64,000 bases of DNA, from the NCBI RefSeq assembly GCF_029852145.1, contig NC_079970.1:2356001-2420000 (forward strand). The letters run 5' to 3'. Of this stretch, positions 12,601 to 24,100 are shown piece after piece. Under the pieces are notes generated by a model, which saw only the letters and a program-made list of their open reading frames with translations, searched no databases and was not told the origin of the DNA. Numbering within the stretch: position 1 is the stretch's first letter; every line of letters starts with the position of its first letter. The stretch comes from Microplitis mediator (taxonomy: Eukaryota > Arthropoda > Insecta > Hymenoptera > Braconidae). A program made the translations under genes and the position numbers.

Positions 12601-13251
12601 TAATTACTTAATTCAAATTACTTTTACCATATCGAGAATAAATATCGAAGAACCCAGAAGTCGGACGTAGCGATTGAACCGAAGCTCTAAATACTAAAAT
12701 AATAAAAAAATAAATTTCATATATTTCTCGGGGCATTTATATATTTTTTTCGTTCCCTCAGTCAATAAAAATAACAAAGTACCAAATAAATAACAATTAA
12801 TTGGTATTTTATTTACTTGGTATGAGGAGGAGATCTGCAGATGATAGAAAACTGGCAAAAAAACTTTTATCAAAGTTAAACATATCAGAACTTCCGGTAT
12901 AAGTGATGTCAATATCTGCGTACCGTAAACATATATTTCTTCCGTGAACCCAAGCAACGACGTACCAGAAATCCAACTAGATATTTATAACTTTTAAACT
13001 AAACAGTTTGTAGTGAAAAAAAAATTTTATATACTTTAGTTTTGTTATTAAAATTACCTGGCTATCAAAGACATACTGACAGGAAAAATCGACATATTTT
13101 GTCCACCCGCAAGATATTCTTTTACAGCATCCGGATTTTTACGGCCTCTGTACGCGTGATATATACCAACAGTCGCAGATACTCCGAGCATTAAACCGAA
13201 TACCCAGTAATCAATTGAGCCGAATGTTATTTCAGTGACTTCTGAAGTCAT
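7185..13251 (-). CDS. SLC5-family sodium/solute cotransporter A (sodium-coupled monocarboxylate transporter-like)
   Basis: Plasma-membrane Na+-coupled symporter of the SSS/LeuT fold, about 13 transmembrane helices. Closest in style to insect SLC5A8/SLC5A12/SMVT-like proteins; the substrate (monocarboxylate, vitamin or other) cannot be told from sequence. Thirteen exons: 13251..13058, 12976..12817, 12693..12628, 12552..12433, 12337..12183, 12105..11965, 11061..10953, 10563..10454, 10045..9862, 9794..9708, 9631..9453, 7482..7296, 7226..7185 (TAG). Total 1734 nt, 577 residues, in frame at every junction. Hallmarks: DYWVFGLMLGVSATVGIYHA (TM1), YLAGGQNMSIFPVSMSLIA, YLELRFNRYVRLLG, GGLKAVVWTDTIQTLVMF, DQLLPFFVM, IFIASIFSAAL, STMSTGLNCMSG. 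Odd: the usual GLPAE motif in exon 2 reads GFTEE. It lies tandem to paralogue B. MITEs lie in introns 6, 7 and 11. Confidence 0.93.
8523..9187. repeat. MITE of the ggtgttaaa type, interrupted by a second MITE
   Basis: Outer ends CAGTGTAAAAAGAGCGGTG and ...GATTTTTTACAGTGTG. The interior has many GGTGTTAAA / TTTAACACC blocks in both orientations. It lies in intron 11 of transporter gene A and is split by a TA-flanked insertion at 8599-8872. The ends resemble those of the ggagtga family (ACACTGTAAAAAAT), suggesting a related transposase. Confidence 0.75.
8599..8872. repeat. Nested MITE, cactgagagaaaaaa ends, TA target duplication
   Basis: A 274-bp element with ends CACTGAGAGAAAAAAG and TTTTTTTTTCTCTCAGTG, bounded on each side by TA (8597-8598 and 8873-8874). 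Removing the insert and one TA restores ...CACCGGTGTAGGAGG, which fits the host repeat. TA duplication and 5'-CACTG ends fit a Tc1/mariner-type mobilising transposase (inference). Confidence 0.82.
10613..10925. repeat. ggagtga MITE, copy in gene A intron 7
   Basis: Ends ACACTGTAAAAAATTTGG and CCCGATTTTTTACAGTGT. The interior is built of GGAGTGAA / TTCACTCC blocks in alternating orientation. It lies between exons 8 and 7 of the minus-strand transporter. Same family as 11634, 15557, 36046, 39310 and 44649. Confidence 0.85.
11634..11879. repeat. ggagtga MITE, copy in gene A intron 6
   Basis: About 246 bp with ends ACACTGTAAAAAATTCGG and CTAATTTTTTACAGTAT. Interior GGAGTGAATT / ACTCCGAAG blocks match the 10613 copy. 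The right end has diverged slightly from the consensus ACAGTGT. Confidence 0.82.
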
Positions 13252-14598
13252 TTTTATTTCTTATTCAATTCAAACACTCGATAGCTATCAAACAAACTTA
13301 AAAGTATAAGTAATAAATGATAAATACAAAACTTGACGATTACAACTTTTATAAAATATGAAATAAATGACAGAATAGAAGTTCGCGTCACTGTGCAAAG
13401 ATGACGGGACAGCAATTGAATAATTGCTTAATGTAACCAGCAATTTTACTCTTAAATTTTATTCGTCATATTAAATCATAATTATTTTAATTCATACATT
13501 AAAAATCATACATACGAATAAAAAAATCTGTCTACCGGTTGACCCTGCTGGCTAGCCCTAAAATTTCCCGCTGTTTTCGAGCTCCTTGAGCTTGAAAATA
13601 CTTTTGTATGCCGTTCTTTTCGAAAAAAATAGTTTTTTACCATTTTTTTTCCAACGATATCTCTCAAACGAATAAACCGATTGAGACGGTTGGGGTCGCA
13701 TTCGACGCGGCTTATAAAGCTCTAGAGCCCAGTCGATTTTGGAATCAATCCATCGAGCATATTGAAAGTTATCCACAAAAAACATTTTTGAAAAAATTTT
13801 ATTTTTGGAATATCTTTGAACGAGCCCTACCGATCAAGCTCAATTTCTCACAGCTTCAAGATATTGATAAGCCGCGTCGAATGACACCTTAAAGTTCAAA
13901 ATCGGTTCATCCGTTCAAAAGATGCAGGTATTTACATACGTACGTACACTCGGACATCATCTTGAAATTAGTCAGAATAGCTTCCTAGGATCTCAAAACG
14001 TCGACATCTGATGAAAATTCGATTTTCGTAAATCGGACCGAAACCAATAACTTCCCGAATTTTTGAAAATTTACAATTTTCTTAGCGGGAAGTTAAAAAA
14101 ATTTTTTTAAATTCAAAATTTAAAAATTAAAATATTTATCTCCATTTTTAATATTTTTATTCTATAATAAATTTTTTGGTCCTTTTATGGAAACTAATTT
14201 CCATTCTGCGGTGCTGTGACATACGGTACTTAGCTAGCGCTTTTACCTCCAGCTTCATATTTTCATTTGACCGGAGATTACATAGTACAGCGTGAATATA
14301 CTCGGCTTTATGTATCTCTGAGTGTTGAATGTATAAGATATACATGGGTCGAGGGAATTGAAGAAACTTTTCGTTTAGTTACTCTCTGTACTACATATAT
14401 AACTAACATAACTTCCATTACATGTTTCCATTTATATACATATACATATAAATGTCTATATATATGTATATATATTTACTTTCGCGTCTTAATTATATAT
14501 ACAACTTGTTCTTTTGATGATCATCTTTGACGTAAAAAAGTAACAAATATTTGACAAAAAATTTTTTTTAAATTTTACTATATATTTATTTCATTTTA
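13252..14598. other. Spacer between transporter paralogues A and B
   Basis: This 1.35-kb gap separates the start of gene A from the stop of gene B, both on the minus strand. It must contain the promoter of A, just right of 13251, and the 3'UTR of B, left of 14599. A 540-bp transposable element (13558-14097) fills the middle. Short open frames at 13608-13892 and 14267-14530 have no recognisable family and fall partly in repeat sequence. Confidence 0.5.
13558..14097. mobile_element. Non-autonomous inverted-repeat element, ttcccgct ends
   Basis: Ends TAAAATTTCCCGCTGTTTTC and ...GAAAATTTACAATTTTCTTAGCGGGAAGTTA are complementary over about 12 bp (TTCCCGCT / AGCGGGAA), with TA at each edge. The interior is less AT-rich than its surroundings and includes GACGCGGCTTAT and CATACGTACGTACACTCGGA. 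It carries no recognisable transposase. The type resembles non-autonomous DNA transposons seen in parasitoid wasp genomes (recollection, not checked). Confidence 0.6.
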
Positions 14599-17500
14599 TT
14601 AACTAACTGACGTACATTGAGTTGCTTCAAGGTTCATTGCATTCTGAAAATAAAAAAATATTAAACTTCTTTTTAGGTCAATCGAAAAGAATTTAAAAAA
14701 AATATATTTATATATATATAATAATTGATTTACCGTTTTCTTTGACGTCTTTGAAGATAAAAGACAATGTATAACCGGTGTATATAGCTTTTTATCTTCA
14801 CTCTTATATTTATTAAGACCGGTAAGCCATGAGACAAATAATCCAATAATAATTGCCGTCAAAAATCCAACCCACGTGTACCAGAGATATGACAATTGGT
14901 AGAGGAAAAAAGGCTGGCTGTAAAAGAAAATTTTTCAGTGATGAGAAAAAAAATGTTTTTTTGTTGTTAATTAAAAAATAATGTAAAAAAGATAGACTAC
15001 TTAATAGTGTCCTTAATTAATGTTGCATTAGCAGCAGCGTGTTGTAAAATTTCCGAGCATCCTTCAATGGAGACTGGTTTTTTCGGAATCTTAATAATAC
15101 CATTGGAAAGTGCTGCTTGAGTACCTAACGAGATCCAAGCTACAAAATGTAGACTAACTAAAGCTCCTACCAGTGCGCCCTGTTTCAGAAATTACCAATT
15201 TACATTTCAATCAAATTCAAATTTCCTCGGAACTTAATTTATTTTACTTTAATCATTTTTTTTACTCTTAACTTTACTCTCTTTGTATAAAATAAATCAT
15301 TATCGATTAGAACGAGCTCTTAAATGTTTAATCACATTCTAATTTGATTTATTTCAACAGTAGAATGAAGAAGATATTGACGAAAGGAAGTGCATATTTA
15401 ATTTTTAATTTGAATTTATATATTATATATTACCGCTGAATTCGCGCAAGGGAAAAACATTCCGAGGGTGAAAATACCAAGTAATGGTCCAGCTGTTATT
15501 CCTGATAAACTTTTACCCGCCTGAAACAAATATTATACAATTTTATTTATAAATAAACACTAAAAAATCGAGAGTTAATTCGGAGTGATTACGGATTTTA
15601 TGTCAACTCGAATTCACTCGGAGTTCCGGAGTCAGAAAAAAAATCACTCCGCATACGGAGTAAATAGGGAATTTATTTTTTTTTTCCACACAGAAGAAAA
15701 GGATTTTTTGGCACAAGAATTTTTTACTTGCCCCAAGAAAATTTTTGCATCATGAATTGAAAACAGAATTTTTCTTACGGCTAAAATGAATTTTCTCAGA
15801 GCAAGAAAAAACTTTTTGAGTCAATGATTTTTTTTTCGTCCCAAGAAAATTTTTGGGTTCAATTTATAATACAAAAAAATTCTTGCGCCCAGAAATTATT
15901 TTTTTTTTGTGCACTGGAGTGATTTCGGAGTGATCTGAAATTTATTTAAATCTGCATTCACTCCAGATTTAATCCGCGATTACTCCGAAAATTTTTAACA
16001 GTGAAATCATTTATTTTTTTAAATATAAAACATACCTGAATTAATCCACTGAGTTTTTCAACAAGAAATACTAAAGCTACACAAATAATCCCAATTAATA
16101 CAACCATTAACTTCATAACCCGACTGGCTGCCACCTGGGACAATGGCTTCTTCATCAGTGGTTTAATCATATCCTCATAAATGACACCAGACATTGAGTT
16201 CAATCCCGTTGACATAGTGCTATTATTAATAATATTTTTTTTTTTTCTTTTATATTACAAATTAATAATAATTCATGAATATTAAATTACTTTACGAATA
16301 ACGTATTCGCTGAAATAAATGAAGGAATTTTTTATCCGAGGAAAATTAACAAAATTCAAAGACTGTAACTTTGGTTGAAATCGTATCGAAATAAAAAAAG
16401 TCATTTTCAAACTTAAGTCTCTTAGATGCTTTTACTTATTCGATCTTCGAAATTTCTTTGGAAAAGTTACTGATAAAAAAAAGTATTTTTTTTTTTTAAT
16501 TTTATTATTTTCGGGATACTCGGGGAACGAATTATAACACAAATCCGTGGTCGCATTCAGAAGCTTAAAGTTTCGGCTACAAGTTGGGAAGAGCTTAATT
16601 TTTTTTATATGAATTACGATCATTTTTTAAAGTTCTGTTTGTTTTATGATTTAATTACGCGGGAATAAATTTAAAAAATTTAAAAAAAAAGTAAATGAGT
16701 CAAAAAAACTGTAAGTGAAATTTTTTTTAATACAGATTGAATACTGAAGAAAAAAGTTATTTTATCTACACATTTTTTTGGTCAGATGTCAGAACTTTTT
16801 TTTTAATTGTACAGAAAAATATTAAGAATTTTAATTTTGAGTCATTTTTTAAATAAAGTTACAGCCTTTAAAAATTTAACAAGAGATGAAAGATAAAAAA
16901 TAATATCAATTAATTTTTTAAAATGAGTCTGTAAATTTCAATTGGAAAAATTATGATTTTGAAAATTTAATAACGTCTTTTAATTATCTAAAAAGCTATT
17001 ACTGTACATACTAATTTATTGCTGTACATATATTTATATGCTTATCATTAAATAGTGCTCGTAATAAATAGCTGAAGTGTATTTTATACGAGTCAATATA
17101 CCTTAAAGCTGCGCTGAATACACCAGAGACAAAAAGTCCCGGTAATCCCGGAATTGACTGGGCTATTTCCATCACATAAAATGGCAGTAACTGGTCTGCT
17201 TTATTAATTTGCTGTTAAACAAACAAATAATTTGTTAAAGGAAAAATTTCTTTTATCTTTAAAATCTCGATTAAATTTAATTAACAAAACAAAAAAAAGT
17301 AACCTCATTTCCGCTCAAAGATTAGATAAAAAATCAATAAAATTCAATAGCTATGGAAATGAATAGAATGAATTGAATGCTGACGATGAAAAAAACTATA
17401 AATCGTTTTCAATCAAAAGTTACATGGATTAAAAATTTTTTTTACGTTTTCATTTAATTTTTTTTTTTTTCACTTACTTTTGTGATGACCGGATCGCAAT

Positions 17501-20500
17501 CATAGAAAGCAGCGTAAATAAGAATACCCGTGTAACAACTCAATGAGACAATACTGATTATTCCGACAGCCATAATCATAATAGTGCTGCAGATGGAAAA
17601 GAAAAAAAAAATACTGGCGTTATTTTATTTTCTTTGAGTTTAAAATGAATAGTAAGCGGTAAAGTTGAGTGTTAGAAGAAAAGTTTTTAATAAAAAAAAC
17701 TGACATATTGGATTTCTTCAAAGTCGGCATCGCGAGACACCGTTGAACCATAGCCTGGTTGACTGAGCAGCTGGCGAGCCAGTTCAAGTAGTTTCCAACA
17801 ACGACAGTCCAAAAAGTATGTCTCACTGTCGGGTTTGGGTCCATGCTGCACAATGATAAATCAATTAAGACTGTCAAGGAAATTTTTAATAATCATTTTT
17901 AATTAGAAATTGAAGAATTAATGATTTATCTTCACTACTTGTCCACGTGACGTTTCATAATTTGTCATTACTCATTAGTCAAACATACAAAATAATTAAA
18001 CCCTCATTAATTCAAGTAACGGCTGAGTGGTTCGACTATCGGGTTAAAAATAATTGTACAAGTAATGAATGACCATATAGTAAATTTTATCACTAAAATT
18101 TTTCGATATTTCTGCACTCAGAAAATTAAATGATAGGAATTATCATTTAGTGATGGTAAAATTTTTACTATCAATCCGATAGTAGTGAATATTATCTAGA
18201 TGATTGTATAAATCATCTAGATCGTAATAATATTGATTACAATCCCTGATAGTAACTGTTATCATCCTGATGGTAATTTTTACCATCCTGATATTATTAT
18301 CTCTATTAAAAAAATTATAACACTACACGGAAAGAAAATTATAGCAGCGGTTCCCATAATTTTGTGAAATTTTTTCCTATACCATCATAGGAATTACGAC
18401 CATAAATTATGGGAGCGCTTCCTATAATTATAGGAATGTTTCCCATAATTATAGGAATAGTTCCTATAATTATGGGAATGATACCCATAACACTATAGGA
18501 ATGGTTCCTATAATTATAGGAATGGTTCCTATAATTTATAGGAATACTTTCTATAATATTATGGGAATGATTCCCATAATGCAATTGGAATGGTTCGTAT
18601 ACCATTATGGGAATCATTCCCATAATATTATGGGAATAGTTCCCATACTATTATAGGAACCATTCCTATAATATTATGGGAATGGTTCCCATATTATCAT
18701 GAAAAAATTAATTTAAAGAAGTGTGGTAATCACTTCTACAATACACAGAAATATTATTAAACATAAAAATAAAAATTCAAACATTGAAAAAAAAAATCGT
18801 ATTTGGCAAAAAAACATTAAAATTTTTAACAAGAATTTTTTGTCAGCACAAAACATTCAAGAAAATTCAAATTTTGGGAAATTTCTACACTATTGTGCAA
18901 AAAAAAAATTTTATGATATTATAGGGATGGTTCCCATAACATTATGGGAATAGTTCTCATAATATTATAGGAATAGTTCCTATCCCAATATGGGAACCAT
19001 TCCCATAATGGTATGGGAACTATTCTCATATTATTATGGGGATGGTTCCCATAATATATGGAAACCATCCCTATAGTAGTATAGGTACTATTCCCATACC
19101 ATTATGGGAACCATTCCCATAATGCATAGCAAAACTTCCCATAATTTTCTTTCCGTGTAACTATCTTTGCATTTAAAAACTTTCGAATCATTCTAGATAA
19201 TTGGAATTAAAAATTTAGGATAATAAACACAATTACTTAATTTTCTGAGTGTGTATAAAATGACATATATTTCAAAATTAAAAATATCAGCAGTGTACCG
19301 GAAGCCTAACGGACTTAAGACCAAGAGGAGAAAAATGCCTCCTAGAAATTTAATATCGGTTGGGGTTGCCGACTAGTTTTTCTCCAAAGGGACGTTAAGA
19401 CTGCGGTAATGCCTCATTAAATTTTCAATTTTCTTTTTTATTTTTCCATATATTAAAGTCGATATTTACTTAAAGAACTCGATTCTTCCAGTGATGAAAT
19501 TTCTTCTCCAAACTTCAGCGAACCCGCCGACTCTCATTGTTCCGAGAACAGCAACAATAATAACTCCTCCAAACATAACAATCGTTTGAATGGTATCCGT
19601 CCATACGACAGCCTTTAATCCACCCTGATAAATTATTTTATTTTAGCCATTAATATATATGCAGTCTTCGTTAATGAATTGAATGCGTACATCCGTACGT
19701 CTACTCAAATATAAAATATAAAACATCACTCACCAGTGTCGTGTAAAAGATACAAACAGCGCAGACAAGTGGTGCGACAATATGTACATTTATTCCAGTG
19801 ACTTGGTTGAATGCTAGCGCCGGGACGTACACTACTAGCGGTATGTAAAGTAGCTGCAATTGCAAATGCCAATTATTGGCGTATCAACGTCAAGTCATAA
19901 CACATGTGTAGAATTAAGGAGTAGTGTAGTATCTGCTACTGTTACTGCTACTGCTACTGTTACATCTACTACTACTACTGTTACAACTACTTGTTTTAAT
20001 ATTTGTTGTCTCGCACACTTTGTTTTAATGTTATCAATTGGATGATGGCCACGGCACGACAATGATCTTGACGGAAGACAATGAAGACATAAGTGATTCT
20101 GTACGTTGACCTCATTTTTATACGGATGTGAGGGGCTGTTTCGTTATGAAGATGAATGTGACATTTGTAACGTTCTTCTAAAAGCTCTTTTTTTTGTTTT
20201 TTGTTTTTCTTAACTTTATTTATACTTAAAATGTTTAATTTTTCACCAATAACTCGTTAAAATAATTTTTGTAGCCTACTAATAAGTGTCTCACCATTTT
20301 AATAATGAATATTATTGATCCCAGCAGGCGGACGTAGTTGTTGAATCTCAACTCCAGATACTAAAATAATTAATAATTTATAACTTAATTATATTTTAAT
20401 ACTTATACGAGTATTTAATGTCAGTACACGGAAAAAAATTTTCTTTAAAAATTACCGTTATATTCACGGTAATCGTGGAACGAATGGCACGACCTAATCA

Positions 20501-21138
20501 TTGATCGGTAAGTGAGATAATTTTTAACTTTTTTTCAACAAATTTTACCGTAGTCTACTGTAAATTTTATGAGGTCTATACCACAAAATAAATAAATTTT
20601 TTCGTAATTTTTATTTCAAAAATGGTAATAATTAAAAGCGCCGCATTATGTCCCATGATTACAGTGAATTTAACGGTAATTTTTAAAGAAAATTTCTTTC
20701 CGTGTATAAAACAACCTCATAAGAAGACGTGATCTCAAGACCATAGAAAACTGGCAGGTATATTATCGCCATCGTTAACGAAACAAAAACGTCAGCAATT
20801 ATAACCGACCAATACTGCGTTCCGTAAACGTACATTTCTGCCGGAAGTCCTAGCAAAGCGATCCCCGATATGTAACTGGCACATAAAAAAAAAATTAGTA
20901 GTGTAAATGCCACTGAAATCCCATTTCTTTAAAAAAAAAAAGTAAATATTTACCTAGCTATCAAAGACATACTGATAGGGAAAATGGACATTTTTTGTCC
21001 GCCTATCAGATACTCCCTTACTGCGTCGGGGTTGTTACGTGCTTTGTAAGCATGATAAATACCGACAAACGCAGACACTCCTAACATAAGTGCAAAAACA
21101 ACACAATCCAGTAAATCAAACGTCCGTTTTTCATCCAT
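14599..21138 (-). CDS. SLC5-family sodium/solute cotransporter B (sodium-coupled monocarboxylate transporter-like)
   Basis: Tandem paralogue of gene A with the same architecture: predicted Na+-coupled solute symporter of the plasma membrane, about 13 transmembrane helices. Exons: 21138..20954, 20875..20716, 20360..20295, 19853..19734, 19624..19470, 17845..17705, 17586..17478, 17211..17102, 16219..16036, 15520..15434, 15179..15001, 14917..14734, 14643..14599 (TAA). Total 1725 nt, 574 residues, all junctions in frame. Ten of the 13 exon lengths equal those in A; only the first and last two differ. Hallmarks: DCVVFALMLGVSAFVGIYHA, YLIGGQKMSIFPISMSLIA, SYISGIALLGLPAEMYVYGT (canonical GLPAE kept), GGLKAVVWTDTIQTIVMF, DQLLPFYVM, STMSTGLNSMSGVIYED. 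It ends QCTSVS. The donor of intron 2 (GTTGTTTT) is poor and is abutted by a MITE. Substrate unknown. Confidence 0.94.
15557..16003. repeat. ggagtga MITE with nested insertion, gene B intron 9
   Basis: Left end ACACTAAAAAATCGAGAG and right end TTTTTAACAGTG are slightly decayed versions of the family ends. The family GGAGTGATT / CACTCCG blocks flank a different AAGAAAATTTTTG-rich element at 15687-15914. The combined element lies between exons 10 and 9. Confidence 0.75.
15687..15914. repeat. Nested MITE with ttcttg/caagaa blocks
   Basis: Begins CACACAGAAGAAAAGG and ends TTTTTTTTTGTGCAC. The interior alternates CAAGAAAATTTTT and its complement, with GGCACAAGAA and TTCTTGCGCC near the two ends. 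The same repeat grammar is seen at 37264-37511 and, as fragments, at 53222-53320 and 63921-64000. Confidence 0.7.
18324..19159. repeat. 836-bp element: perfect terminal repeats around an array of palindromic ~20-bp units
   Basis: Perfect 19-bp terminal repeats, TACACGGAAAGAAAATTAT and complement, with TA at both edges. Both internal flanks (18349-18700 and 18915-19140) are arrays of about 20-bp near-palindromic units of the form GGAATGGTTCCCATAAT(A)TTATG. The middle (18700-18915) is non-repetitive and AT-rich. It lies in intron 5 of transporter B. A 94-codon minus-strand frame across the array is a by-product of the repeat (repeated I-P-I-I-M-G), not a gene. Confidence 0.85.
20425..20706. repeat. 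cacggaaag MITE, gene B intron 2
   Basis: A 282-bp element with ends TACACGGAAAAAAATTTTC and GAAAATTTCTTTCCGTGTA. Sub-terminal AAAATTACCGTTA and TAACGGTAATTTTT are also inverted. The interior carries GGACATAATGCGGCGC on the minus strand. It is full-length and in the opposite orientation to the copy at 30368. The right end is 10 bp inside the intron from the exon 2 splice donor. Confidence 0.85.
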
Positions 21139-24100
21139 TGCTTTTAAGTCTTCAGATATCTTATTTTTTTATATTTATATGTATCTATATATTTTTTTAG
21201 ATCGTATTACGATTAGATTGACAACTAACAAGCACTCTTATTACTCAATGTAGACATCTCGAGCAACTAAACCAAACGGCTGCACCACACTGGTCACGAA
21301 CCGGGTCGAGCTTTATTACTTGTGTCTATGCACAGATCGAGCGTAACAGATTATTGAATAATTGCCCATATGAGTCTCTTTCTTCGCCTCTTTTTTTATC
21401 CACTCGACAATCGCTACAATATATTTTAAAATTATAAACTACAACATTTACATAATTGCCCATGAATTATCAACTATTGTCAATACTCCGTGACTATTGT
21501 AATTGTCAGTACATATTGACATACTGACCCGCGTCTAATTTTAACATGCAGAAGTAGACCTTTTTTAATCTATCGCGCGCACTATTTTAATGACGAAAAG
21601 CCAAAGATGAGGATTTTAATCAGCCTACTTTTTTTATACTTTTGGTCTCGCTTCTATTTTTTTTTTTTTTATATAAAAGCTTGCAAGAATATCTCTGCAG
21701 ATGAATTCTGTGCGGTTTCCTCCTTACGCTGGGTGCGGGCTTTATATTTGACCCAAGATTGCGCTTGGCGAGTATATTCTGTCCGCAACAGCCTTGAGTG
21801 TTGAATGAGAAGACAGAAGGCAAGAAACTTTAGTCAATGTTAAGGTATATACTTTGCATTTTCGTTTGTTATACATTTCTCTTCCATCCTTTCTTCTTAA
21901 ACTTGTATGTATTATTTTTTTTTTTTACTTAACTTTCTTTTATTTTATTTTCCTCTTCGTATTTCATCTAGAGACTTACTTGGGAAAGAACTTTAAACCG
22001 GCTTTGTATTTCGAAAGAGTGGGATTATAGTTGTGAAAAGTGGCAAATGCTGTTACCTATATATATTTTAACTATTTAATATTTATTTATTTATTTGCTT
22101 TGTTAATAAATATTATAAAAATTTATAAACAATACAGAGAGCTTGTAAATATCGAGTTATAAATTTTATGAATAAAAATAATTGTGTATTTTACAAGAAA
22201 AAAAAAAAAACAATTTTAAAATGTATTAAATCAAGTGTTTATTCTTCCAATGCATTTTTTGCTTTGGTTTTTATAAATTATTTTGTTTATTTTTTTTTTT
22301 GAACCAACGGTTCTACTACAGTTTTATTTTTATTCCAATCAACGGAGTTGATATTCGTTTGAGGCATTCATGCGTTAGGTACTGAGCCAAGTCGATGAAA
22401 AATGAAGAGAAAACCAATGCAACATTTTAAAAATAAAAATAAAACTTAATTTAGGGAAATAAAAAATAGAGAGAGTACGAATTTATCCGAGTCAATACAA
22501 AAAAATTTATTGCCCGCATATAGTTTACTCTGCGATGATAAATAAAATTTTGTTCTTCAAGGTGATTAGGTTATTTATGTACAGATAAAAAGTAAGGAGA
22601 ATGATTAGATATGTAATTGAAAATAATGGAGACTGCGGAATATTAAACAATTAATCGAGTGGTGGCATGTTCAATCACCATTATCATGTGCATCGTCGAC
22701 GATGCATTGCTCCCAGTGTGGTCGTTCGTTATCGCCAATGGGGTGTTATTGTTTGCCTGGAATTCGCTGTCAGTGTATATAGTGTAGTTGTATGGCTATC
22801 GTGTGTATTTGGGTCGTAGAACGTGGTGAAATCCGATTAGGCCACCCAACAACGTTGGGTCCCTCTAAATGGTGAATGTACTTGCATCGCTATTAGTTTA
22901 CTTCCTCTTCTTGTGCCTGGTCCTTTGCCTACTACATCAGAATTACAATTTGTTTAATTGCATTAAGTTGCATAAGCACAATCATGACAGAATACATTCT
23001 CTTAACAACATTATACACTCTATTTTTTTTTTAAATATCGCGAAAATTAATGGCGGTAATACACATTTTTTTATTAGTAATTGTCTGAGAACTTGAGAGA
23101 TTTTTTTTATTTATTTGAATCGGAAATTTATTTGCAGCCCCGGGTTGAAAAATTTGATCTGATTATAGTCGAACGAGATTGTATTTGGACTAATTGGTCT
23201 GTCTTTAAATTTTAATAAAAATTTAAAGCTGCTTTTGATCTAAAGACGATCAAAAAACGACTAATAAAAATAATCGGCAGTAAAAGTCTGATTTTAGTCT
23301 GGATGGAAACAAAAGAAGACAATATATTATGAAAAAAAAAGTCAAATTTTGATCTAGAGGCGACCAAAATCAGACTAAAAATTATTGAAAACGAGTCTGA
23401 AAATAGTCAAAATATAGAATAGTACATGCAAAAACTCGATCAAATTTCACATGTTAATTCAATACAAATAAACAGTAGAATTGAATAGAAATAACTTAAA
23501 ATTTTTATTTGATTTAAAACAGATCAAATTTTTCGACCCGGGGCTATATACTATAACTTACATGTTATTTGTAATTTAAAAATTTGCAAATGAATAATAA
23601 TTAATTTAGGGAGTAGTGATCAAGTGTAAAAACTCAAAATTTAGAGAAATTTTTTTTTGAAATGCTCAAATTTCATTATTTCTGATATTATTTTTAAGTA
23701 ATTTGAGCTTTTTAATTTATTTTTGATTATTAAATATATTTTTGATTTTTTTTCCCTTAGAAAAAATTTTCTAACTGTAAATATTCAAACACCGGTAGAT
23801 TTTTTGAGCCCCGTTCCAAAGTCTTGGTGTCAATATTAAATTTGAACTTTAGGACCGCCTCGTAATTAAATTTTAAGTTGCTTAACCAAAGTAGACGCTC
23901 TGTTAGCAAAAGATTAGTGGTTCGAGTCCAAAATTTAATTCAATTATTTGTTCATAATTATATTTACAAATATTTATAATAAAATTATTTACTTTAAGTT
24001 TATAGTCTGAATAAAAATAACGGGTAATTGATGAAAAATGAAGCAGTCTGACTAAAAATATTTCATACTACTTAAAACGATTTATAATACACACGGATAT

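Noticed and set aside
13558..13892. Overlapping frames of 75 and 94 codons on both strands.
   Set aside because: They lie in a repeated non-autonomous element and show no transposase motif.
18339..18623. 94-codon minus-strand frame with repeated IPIIMG text.
   Set aside because: A direct translation of the palindromic 20-bp repeat array. It is not a repeat protein, because unit length varies and the frame is lost elsewhere in the array.
22869..23096. 75-codon plus-strand frame with a hydrophobic start (MVNVLASLLVYFLFLCLVL), like a signal peptide.
   Set aside because: The rest is low-complexity, no downstream exon fits, and hydrophobic frames are frequent by chance in AT/T-rich DNA.
23890..23940. 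GTGGTTCGAGTCC, resembling a tRNA T arm.
   Set aside because: No anticodon arm or acceptor stem pairing and the flanks are AT-rich, so it is not a tRNA gene.
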